NCBI GenBank assembly: GCA_963931925.1
Contig: OZ007581.1
Span: 28,488,624 to 28,552,623, forward strand
Length of the DNA stretch: 64,000 nucleotides
DNA from: Onchidella celtica
Lineage: Eukaryota; Mollusca; Gastropoda; Systellommatophora; Onchidiidae
Direction: 5' to 3'
Shown: piece after piece, positions 22,642 to 64,000 of the stretch
How positions within the stretch are numbered: position 1 is the first letter of the stretch
Layout: the number at the start of each line of letters is the position of its first letter
The notes under the pieces: generated by a model
Told to the model about the DNA's origin: nothing
Databases searched by the model: none
The model's input: the letters and a program-made list of their open reading frames with translations, nothing else
Position numbers and translations under genes: made by a program

Positions 22642-23685
22642 TGATTTAGACAAGGAGGCCTTTTTCTTTTGTTTTGGTCACAGTTCTAGGGACATTCTGA
22701 GGCAGTGGAATTTAATTTGTTTCGTGTAACTGCTGGAACTGTAAGAAAAATCAAACCGTATCTTTGGGTGTTTGTGTCATTGGTCGTTTTTTCATGTTGA
22801 TTCTTCCTATGCATTCTTCTAGTTCTTAACTGGATGCATACGTATGAGTATATTCTACTCCTTCTTTTAATGTGGCCATTCCAGGACTCCACAGAAATGC
22901 CATTAATTACCACTTGTGAGTGGATCTGTCGAAATCGGGCTCAGGGTAAAATTTTTATACCTTTTTAAAAAATCAAGATAAAATATTCTAAGACGACTTC
23001 AAGCAAAATATTTCAAAGGAATGCACAAAAAATGGCCAGTTTTAGGGTGCGTACGTACTTACGATAACAGCTACTCCAAATATTATAACATGCATCTCTT
23101 ATCAAAATTAAAACAAAAACGTTGGGCTATAATATTTCGTTTTATAAGCGAATCTCAGTTTCCATAGAAAAATTCTCCCCCTTGGAGGGGTTTTCTCAGG
23201 AATTTGATCCCTTGACCTTGGGCCCAAATTCGCCAGATCCACTTACATTTGATTAATAATAGCTCCTTATATTGTTGAAGATTTCACTCGTTCAGATTAG
23301 GGAGCGACATGAACCTAGACTGAGTGTCTCCAGAAACAAAGGCATACATTCATATGAAAACTTTGCTGTAGCGATGTCGTACAAGACCAACGTTAGTCAT
23401 CACAAGGGAAATACTCGTTCATTGCAAAATACGTGAATTTTATTTCTTCGACTAACCCGTTTGCCTGGCCAAGTTTAGATGTCAGGTCGATGATTAATAC
23501 ATTCCTTAAAAGATTCACTTCTCTTATAACCTTTACCACCACTACCACCACTACCACCACCGCAATCACCCCCAACGACAACACAATAACTACTACTCCA
23601 AAATACAACAAAAGGGGTGTAGAACCATACAGATTTTCTCTTCCTCACTGGACGCCCAGAATTCTTCACCACAGGGTCTGCCATT
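22642..23685. other. 5' flank of the lectin-like gene
   Basis: Presumed promoter and 5' untranslated region. A (CCA)n-like tract at 23530-23570; no definite TATA box or other control site identified. Confidence 0.4.
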
Positions 23686-56718
<33,033 letters not shown>

Positions 56719-56838
56719 TTACACTAAAACCTTCAGACACCACATTGCCAAATGATAGCAACAGAAAATAACAGCGAAAACAGTATAACAAAGACAGTTG
56801 GGCGTAATTATACTTAAGATATTAACTAGATACAACAA

Positions 56839-57210
56839 GATGAGACACTCCCTTCTCCGCACCTCTAAAAAAATCGTGAACACTCTTTGAGAGCTGATCG
56901 GGGACTGGGCCCATAGCGCATAGCATGAAAAGAATGCTTGATATAACATTGATAAATTAATGAGGCGGATTTGTTACAGTGTTGCTGCGACAAAAAGGAA
57001 AAAAAAAGAATAGCCAGAATTTTCCCACAGGGATTGAAGTTATAAAATTACGAAATAATTGACGACATTCAAGGCCTACAGCGATAGCTGAACAGTGAAC
57101 AAGACTCAATATTTTTCCCTATTTGGCTTTGTAAAATACGGCATTGTTCATTACTTCCGCGCATTCGCTGTGCGAGATCTTTGCACGCTAAACGCGCTAG
57201 CTGTCTCATC
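56839..57210 (+). mobile_element. MITE family 3, copy 2
   Basis: A 372-bp copy starting 121 bases after the stop codon of the lectin-like gene. Same ends and landmarks as copy 1; the CTCF-like segment is deleted here. Confidence 0.8.
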
Positions 57211-57238
57211 TTAATGTTTCTAGTGCTTTAGGTCAATA

Positions 57239-57425
57239 TTAACAGCAGAACATCACAGCCAGTTGCTGCCAGCAAAATGTACACCCAAGAAATCATGGCA
57301 GATACTGCCTGTGTCTGACCGGGCTTAGTATGACAGGGTCTTACCAAGAAAATAATGGGAAATGATGGTGTGCACTTCTTGTCTGCCAGCAGCTGACTCT
57401 GTCTTTCTGGGTTTAGTATGATACC
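57239..57425. mobile_element. Repeat family 4, second copy
   Basis: Contains CAGCCAGTTGCTGCCAGC, GTGTACACC-type and GGGTTTAGTATGATACCC blocks shared with 39102-39410. Confidence 0.65.
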
Positions 57426-57430
57426 CACAA

Positions 57431-59225
57431 TAATCTCCAGTCATCACTTTGTGAAATGTTAACGTATGGAATGTTAGCGAACAAGACTAAATAGCAGTAA
57501 GTCAACAGAGACAGTTGTTTGTACGGTTTTCTGTGATTCTGGAGAATTATTAATGTGTTATAATTATACCTTAATGGTTTCTTGATTTCTCCAGGCTGAA
57601 TTACTGTTATCACCTATCCATGGTCAAATGTGGATGGATTTGACAAAACAGGGCTAAAGGTGTCATTTTTATACCTCTTTATAAAAATAAAGATAGAATA
57701 TTTCTAAGACCATTCCAAACAAAATATTTTCACTGAATGCAGAAAAATGACTGATCTTTCATTTTGTGAGCAAATCTCAATTCTTATTTACAAAAATGTT
57801 CCCCATTAGGAGGGGTTAATGCAAGAATTTGGTCTTTCACCTTAAGCCTGATTTCGTGAAACTCATTCACAAACAGTGGGCTTTCTCGTTCTCTCTCTCT
57901 CTCTTTCTCTCTCTCTATTTCCACCCTCTCTCTCTCCCTTTCTCTCCCTCTCTGTCGCTGTCTGACTCCTTGGCTCTCTCCCTCTCACATACACACGCAA
58001 TCTCTCCCCTTCCTTCCTCCCCCTCTCTTTTTCTCCCTCTCTCCTTCCCTCTCTCTCTCTAACACTCTCTCCCTTCGTCACTCCCTCTCCCTTTGTCTCT
58101 CACAAAGGCCTACAGTCACACTTCTCCCTCTTTCCACATATTATTCTCCTCACCTCCACCCCCATGAAAAGATCTCCCGTTTCAAGCCATCGTGTAACCC
58201 AAACAAACCCTTATAAAGGGAGACAACGTCAGCAGATATGCATGAGGTTCTTCTATCACAAGTTATGCCCCTTCATTTTTCACCTTGCTCTTTTATATCA
58301 ACTGGCTGAGTTACCCGGCCTTGCCCGGGAGAAATAGTACACAAAGTAAAGTTCCTTCCACAGACAAAGAAATACAATGGCAGAATCAGTATTGACTCGG
58401 ATACTGCGCCAGCTCTGGAGTTTGTTTACCCTATTTCGCTAAACTTTTCAGGCAGTCCATGTTTTCGTTAATCCACAATTTGCTTCCTTCAGTTTATGAA
58501 CAATGAGAGAAACTTCGTCACGGTACTAAAAATAGATCATAATAGCGTGTCCCTGTTCTAAAAGCATAGGTCGGAAGTGTTTTATTGCGAATTTGATGTG
58601 TGAATTATGCAAAATGAGCAAAATACCCAGAGTTTGCAGCATTTTGATATTATCTCCTACATCACAATAAGTGGAATTATAGGCGATGAGAATGCTTCCA
58701 GAGTTTTGGAGCCCTCCCAAAAAGGGCCTTTGAGGGCAGAACTTTCACCCTTAGCTCCAGTGTGGTATAATTACCAAAAATTAGTAATCAATGCCGCATC
58801 TAGCTATATTTTTTCCTATCGTCTCTTTGTCTTGACATTTACGACAATACTAAAAACGATATTGGACATTAGGAAGTATGAAGATGACATTATTCAATAT
58901 TACAATGAAACTTAATTTTAGGTAAATTTACCCATGCATTTTGGATGGATTTGAATACAAAACAAAGACGTCGCGACCTGCACAACTGAGAAATTCGACA
59001 ATGAACATTTGCGTACATGGGGATAAATCGATTTATTAATTTCAGTTCTAGGTGATTATTATGGACCTGCTTCATTTTGCCTGTTCCTTTAGCTTTATTT
59101 TATTTTTGTTTATTTGTTTGTTTTTAGATATGTTTTACTGCTCTCCCTTTGCGTGTTGACATCCTGCGCATCCCGTCAGCATCCGTCAAATGGCAATGAT
59201 TTGCGCACGGGTTAGTTTGTTTATA
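57431..59225. other. Downstream intergenic stretch
   Basis: No gene recognised. A (CT)n tract at about 57885-58080 and a TTACCCGGCCTTGCCCGGG motif near 58310. Confidence 0.5.
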
Positions 59226-59520
59226 GACCCTTTTCACTTCCGCGTTTCGGGTGTTTGCGGGGAGCCGCACGGCTTCGAAAAGCACCGTGTAGGGCAAAAA
59301 CCTTAACTTGCCTTAGTGATGGCATCTGAATATGTGCACAGACTAAGCAAAGATGCATTTTTATGCCAGAACCAGCACGTAACGGGTTTGTACAGTTGGG
59401 TACCCAACATGAGGATGGCATCGTTCGACCGTTGTCCACCGCTTCCGCCCTACAAGTGAGGCACGTCGCCATTTTGTTTGCAAATCACGTGATATGGAGG
59501 ACGGTAAATGAAAAGGGTCC
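59226..59520 (-). mobile_element. Short inverted-repeat element carrying a THAP-type start
   Basis: The ends GACCCTTTTCACTTCCGCG (left) and GACCCTTTTCATTTACCG (reverse complement of the right end) form inverted repeats. On the minus strand a frame contains MPSSCWVPNCTNPLRAGSG, a C-x4-C THAP-like start. P-element-type transposases begin with THAP fingers, so this may be a P-like MITE. Confidence 0.55.
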
Positions 59521-59559
59521 ATTAGCGAACACATCGCAGGAAGTGATAACATCATGTAT

Positions 59560-59651
59560 TTTTTGACATGTTTCTGTAAAGCGCATAGAGCATTTTTGTA
59601 ATGGATATGCGCTATATAAATGCCATCCATTATTATTATTATTATTATTAT
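59560..59651 (+). repeat. Retroposon 3' tail with (ATT)n
   Basis: GTAAAGCGCATAGAGC, then ATGCGCTATATAAATGCC, then (ATT)n, a common retroposon tail form. Confidence 0.55.
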
Positions 59652-59879
59652 GTGTAGGCGGAAGTGGGCTATTATTAGAAACATACCTCAATATCTTATT
59701 GATCGTAAATTTCGGATCAAACACTCTCCTGAATTTAGTCTTTAACTCAGAAATAACAAACGGTTTTGTTTGTGTATAGCAATAGGAACAATGTTCGCTA
59801 TCCCATAATTCTTTGTGCCAAATTTCAGGTCGGTGCGTTGTGTAGTTTCCCAGTCCATAGACAGGGCACCTGATGATGA

Positions 59880-60010
59880 TGATGAATCCATCCATCCACC
59901 CATCCACACATCCAGCAATCCATCCATCCATCCAGCCAGCCAGCTATCCATCCAGCCAGCCATTAATCCATCCATCCATTCATCGAGCTATCCATCCATC
60001 CGTCCATCTA
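59880..60010. repeat. (CATC)-type repeat
   Basis: CCATCCATCCA and CCAGCCAGC units. Confidence 0.9.
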
Positions 60011-60138
60011 TTCAATGATCTATCTCAGTCATCTCAGTAATAACTGATACGGTATAGAAATCGATTTGTTCCACTTTACGTCACAGAAACTGTGCTCCCT
60101 CGATATAATGAATTGCACCAAAGATACTACAATTGACA

Positions 60139-60500
60139 AGTTGAGACAGCTAGTGCTTTTAGCGTGCACAGGTTTCGCACCACCACCTAGCGGCAAACAC
60201 GAAAAGTGCCATATTTTACAAAGCCAAATAGGGAAAATATTGAATTTTGTTCACTGTTCAGCTATGGCTATAGGCCTTGATTGACGTCACTTATGGTGGA
60301 ATTGTAACCTCAGTCGCTCTGGTGAAACCTTAGCTATTTTTTCGTTTTTTTTTAGTCACAGTAGCATTGTCACAGTTTTGCTTCATAAAGTTACTACTAT
60401 ATGAAGCATTCTGTTCATACTATGCGCCATGGGCCCCGCCCCCATTCAGCGCTGAAATCGTGTGCACGGTTTAGCCGTGCGAAGAAGACAGTGTCTCATT
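60139..60500 (-). mobile_element. MITE family 3, copy 3
   Basis: A reverse-orientation copy with ends TTGAGACA and TGTCTCAT, sharing the CAAAGCCAAATAGGG and ATTTTACAAAG blocks. Confidence 0.75.
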
Positions 60501-61470
60501 TTATCGTTTCTAGTATCTTCAGTTGTACTTCGTCTTTCCTCTCAAGTTCCAAAGCCATTATGTTTCATTCTCCCAAAGTTTCAGTTCTTCCATTTCGGAC
60601 CACAGCTGATCTTTCCGAATGCACATGCTCAGACCCCATACCTCCCCCTCTCCCCAACCCAAACAAGATGGCGTAAGCATGCCCGCCCCGCGTGCGAAAG
60701 GGGACAGGTTTGCTATATAATTCTGGGTGACATTCCGTCCCCTTAGGATGACAAGGTTCTATCTCCACTGTGTGGCTGAACTGAGTTACACACTACACAC
60801 TCCTTCAATAGGCCGCCTCTCTTGTGTGTCAAAGTATCAAGCAGATTCCGTGTGTAATTTGTAAATTTTACCAAAAAGAAAAAAAAAAATTCTTTGCTGT
60901 AAAAGCAAACTTCAATTCTCGATTACTCAAAAGTTGACTGAAGGGAGTTACAACCTTGTCATGCTAAGGGGACGAGTTCTGGGTGACATTTGTAAACCAA
61001 ACCATTGGACCTCTCCATCTTGGCAGTATACTCGTGGACCAAAAACCACCACAGATCGGTATCCACATATTCCCAGATTCAATGAGGTTAACACTATTAA
61101 ATAACAAAATAATGGGCAAATACTGAAGGGCAGAGCTAGTTTCTATCGTTAAGGGGGGAGGGGGAGGGGGGCGAGCTCATAAAAAAAAAAGCCGCCAGAA
61201 TACGTATGTGCAAAAATAATGTTTGGTATATTAGTATTCGTTGTACATTTTTATATTGTTTTTAAAATCAAAACACAAGACAGATACAACGTTAAACGAA
61301 TTACATGGTTATTTTTCCATTTAAACGCGAGAAGAGGATTAAAAGATTTCTGAAAAGGTAAGCACCCAAATCCACACAGAAAAAAAAAAATGATGTGCTC
61401 TAAGGCGCTGAACTAAAATTAAAAACAAGATTAACATTAGATCAATTCATCATGCTCCCACTCACACACA
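60501..61470. other. Intergenic stretch
   Basis: Contains the 60818-60985 repeat shared with the window start and a G-rich run at 61153-61172. No gene recognised. Confidence 0.5.
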
Positions 61471-61761
61471 TTAATAAACACTTGATCTACTCTCATCCTC
61501 AAACCTCTGAGAGCAAAAAGGGACATCATTCAGTTTCAATGAAAACAGTCCTAAACAATTCAGTTTTGAGCTTATTTTTAAATGTGACGATGTTTTCACT
61601 TTTCCTGGTGTCAACGCTGATGTTGTTCCACAATTTAGGCCTACCAATTGAGGAAACCTTTTCACCAAGCGACAATCTGACTGTGGGTGTCTCAAGAAGT
61701 TTCGCGTCGGCTGACCCTTCCAAGGGTCTCTCTGCTCCCCCGTGAGTTCCCCCACTGCCAA
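61471..61761 (-). pseudogene. LINE ORF2 C-terminal fragment
   Basis: The minus strand encodes LGEKVSSIGRPKLWNNISVD, then TRKSENIVTFKNKLKTELF. The G-x-x-LWNxxxxxIR-xSxxxxxFKxxLKTxLF pattern is the usual end of CR1/L2-like ORF2 proteins. No RT core is nearby. Confidence 0.75.
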
Positions 61762-62033
61762 TAATGTCAGAATGAAATTAGACGCTAGGTCATTCTCCTA
61801 GTTCGTTTAATAAGTTGTCACTTTCCTACGTGCAGCGAAAGTAATGTACAGACTGTTAAGCATTGGCTAGTGGTAATAGACACGACTGAACTCGTATTAA
61901 ATTCTGTATTATCGATCGTTTGTATGGAGATTGTTCACTTTGAGCTTCAGATCAATAAGATGGTTTGGTGTTAAATATGACAGGCAGTTTTTAACTGCCG
62001 TACATTTGAGTTTTATTTGAAGAGATTGAAAGT

Positions 62034-62035
<2 letters not shown>

Positions 62036-62105
<70 letters not shown>

Positions 62106-62556
62106 AGGAGTGAGGAAGAGAGAGAGAAAAAGAAAGAGAGAGAGAGAGGAAGGAGTGACGAAGAGAGGGAGAAAAAGAGAGAGAGAGAGAGAGAGGAAGG
62201 AGTGAGGAAGAGAGAGAGAAAAAGAAAGAGAGAGAGAGAGGAAGGAGTGACGAAGAGAGGGAGAAAGAGAGAGAGAGAGAGAGAGATTCGCATGGGGGGG
62301 GGGGGCAGGGGCAGAGACAAGGGGATGAAATGGCAGAGGCAGAGAGAGAAGAGAGAGAATTAGTGAGAGACGGATGGAGAGAGGGGAACCGGAGAGACAG
62401 AGAGGGGTAGGCGAGAGAGAGAGAGACAGACAGAAAAGGGAAAAGAGGGGAGAGTTAGAGAAAGAAAGTGACAGAATTAGTGTGAAGGAAAGAAAGACAA
62501 TGTGAGAAACGGCCTGGGGGTGTGGGGGGGGGGGGGGAGGGCAGAGATGATGAGAA

Positions 62557-62587
<31 letters not shown>

Positions 62588-62610
62588 CAGAGAGTCAGAG
62601 ATATGTGAGG
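62036..62610. repeat. (GA)n-rich satellite with G runs
   Basis: A long GAGA tract, including a higher-order unit of about 50 bp (GGAAGGAGTGA then GAAGAGAGA) at 62100-62260, and G runs at 62294-62306 and 62525-62537. Confidence 0.94.
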
Positions 62611-63690
62611 GAAGGAAAACGAGGAAGGAAATAAAGATAAATAATTTTTTTTTAAATCAAAAGACAAGCTAGGCAAGACAGACTTCATTCAGTGCGTCTC
62701 CCGTCTATGAACATTAAAATTGATAAAGAACAACAGTTGTATTCCACAAAAATCCATACTTTCAAAACTAATAAAGCTAGATCCATACAATTAAAAATTC
62801 CATCCATCCATCCATCACTCCCCCCCGCCCCCCCCCCCCAAAAAAAACAACAACAACAACAACAACATAGCCGACCGGCTCAACATTGTGGCTCCAGTTG
62901 TAACTGGGTTGCTGTGACACTAAGGCAAATTTCCCAAATGAGATTAAAGAAGTATAATGACAAAATACAAAATACCAACAAAAAAAAAAAAGACAAAAAA
63001 AACAACAAACAACTATGCACTCGTTTCTAGATATGGAAATTGCACCAAACTGTATGAGTACCAGTACCCGGCTTGTCATAGAAATTAAAAGAAACAAAAA
63101 TTTGAAGTCTGTATTTTATTGTCATAACATCATTAAAAGATTGTTTGAAACTTGAATAAACACAACAGCTGGGCTACAAAGGAGACTGGGTTAGATTACT
63201 TGTCACTTAAAAAAATTGATTTAGTACCCTTTAAACTGTCTAGTTTAGGCTGTTGCGTTGAACAAAAGGGGTCCAAGATTGCATCACAATAAAATTATAC
63301 TCCTTGCACTCTTTCTCTCTCTCTTTTTATAACGAGATTTGTTTAAACGAATACGTGTATACGCATGTGCTGCTTAGCTGTGATTGGTGAAATTCTTCCA
63401 CACCTTATGTGACCGCACAGGTTTGGTTTCGTTTGTTCAAACGAACACGACATTAATGAGCATTAGACATTTCCCGCAACAGGTTGTGCGATAGTTGATG
63501 TGTTGTGACTGTAGATAGGCGTCGTTATAACACAAGGATGGCTCAGCAAGACAAATGGTAAAGTTGCATTATGGATTTTGTTTTCTTCAACCCTACTATT
63601 GTCATCAGACAATTAAATAGATAAATTGCCATTTTTGTTCATCGACTGACTGCCAGGACCACTTAAATCAGTTTCCCCCCACCCCCAAAA
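62611..63690. other. Intergenic stretch
   Basis: No gene recognised. C run and (CAA)n at 62819-62867. A short ATG frame before a GTAAAG donor at 63538 is noted under rejected items. Confidence 0.45.
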
Positions 63691-63750
63691 AAATGTCAAA
63701 ATCGGGCAAAAAGAAAAAAGTTTTATGCAGCGAAACCCTGCGTGAACTGG
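63691..63750 (+). mobile_element. Hairpin element family, left-arm fragment
   Basis: GTCAAAATCGGGCAAAAAG and GCAGCGAAACCCTGCGTGA follow the left arm of the exon 8 insertion (GTCAAAACTGGGC and GCGAAGCCCCGCGTGA). It merges into the 42-bp tandem repeat. Confidence 0.7.
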
Positions 63751-64000
63751 CAGATAAGTACCATATCGATGGTGAAACCCTGCGTGAACTGGCAGATAAG
63801 TACCATATCGATGGTGAAACCCTGCGTGAACTGGCAGATAAGTACCATATCGATGGTGAAACCCTGCGTGAACTGGCAGATAAGTACCATATCGATGGTG
63901 AAACCCTGCGTGAACTGGCAGATAAGTACCATATCGATGGTGAAACCCTGCGTGAACTGGCAGATAAGTACCATATCGATGGTGAAACCCTGCGTGAACT
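63732..64000. repeat. Perfect 42-bp tandem repeat at the window end
   Basis: Six identical 42-bp units plus 17 bases, starting GAAACCCTGCGTGAACTGGC; no mismatch seen. The array continues beyond the window. The unit is 14 codons, and a plus-strand frame beginning ATG at 63693 (MSKSGKKKKVLCS, then ETLRELADKYHIDG repeated) stays open to the end. The first 15 bases resemble the hairpin element; the remaining 27 do not. Confidence 0.95.

Noticed and set aside
63538-63557. Short ATG frame MAQQDK ending at a GTAAAG donor, a possible first exon of a next gene
   Set aside because: Only six or seven codons with no partner exon in the window; cannot be supported.
63723-63974. Minus-strand frame repeating MVLICQFTQGFTID
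   Set aside because: A shadow of the 42-bp tandem repeat; no reason to prefer it over the plus-strand frame.
63732-64000. CRISPR-like impression of regular repeats
   Set aside because: There are no variable spacers; units are contiguous and identical, and the genome is eukaryotic.

Overview
The window looks like animal nuclear DNA, most likely from a mollusc or another lophotrochozoan. It has small exons with consensus GT/AG splice sites and introns packed with tetranucleotide satellites, LTR retrotransposons, PIF/Harbinger elements, tRNA-derived SINEs and many short inverted-repeat elements. No prokaryotic operon features were seen. Species assignment is an inference from repeat style and domain content.

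The central result is a multi-exon plus-strand host gene of about 33 kb (23686-56718) that no single open frame reveals. I reconstructed 18 exons by protein-family motifs and checked that every splice phase joins. The order is a signal peptide, a complete C-type lectin domain (CTLD1), the first two exons of a second CTLD, three exons resembling the farnesoic acid O-methyltransferase-like family (FAMeT, Methyltransf_FA), the third exon of the second CTLD, an IgGFc-binding-like region, a Thr/Ser stalk, a transmembrane helix and a short tail. The phases imply about 949 residues. The middle FAMeT exon is split by a 222-bp hairpin element flanked by a 16-bp duplication. The last exons of a tandem paralogue lie at 3628-3797 and 4977-5456, so this is a local gene family of type I membrane lectin-like proteins.

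Layout: 1-5456, LTR relics, a foldback repeat, MITEs and the 3' end of the paralogue. 5457-23685, an intergenic block with MITEs, a LINE fragment, a solo LTR (11017-12261, TSD ATCAC), a complete Ty3/gypsy-type element with integrase before reverse transcriptase (12454-21420, TSD TCTGT) and a SINE. 23686-56718, the lectin-like gene; its introns hold two near-identical tandem Harbinger copies (30031-34915), a non-autonomous LTR element (43343-48366, TSD GTACC) nested in a MITE, SINEs, LINE and Penelope-type fragments and kilobase-scale satellites. 56719-64000, more MITEs, LINE debris, GA-rich satellites and a perfect 42-bp tandem repeat that runs off the window.

The two LTR elements share a polypurine tract, a primer-binding-site-like start and a leader tandem repeat. 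The coding element (A) could therefore belong to the lineage that mobilises the non-coding one (B), although A itself lacks a recognisable capsid domain. All calls come from reading the sequence by eye; no search was run.
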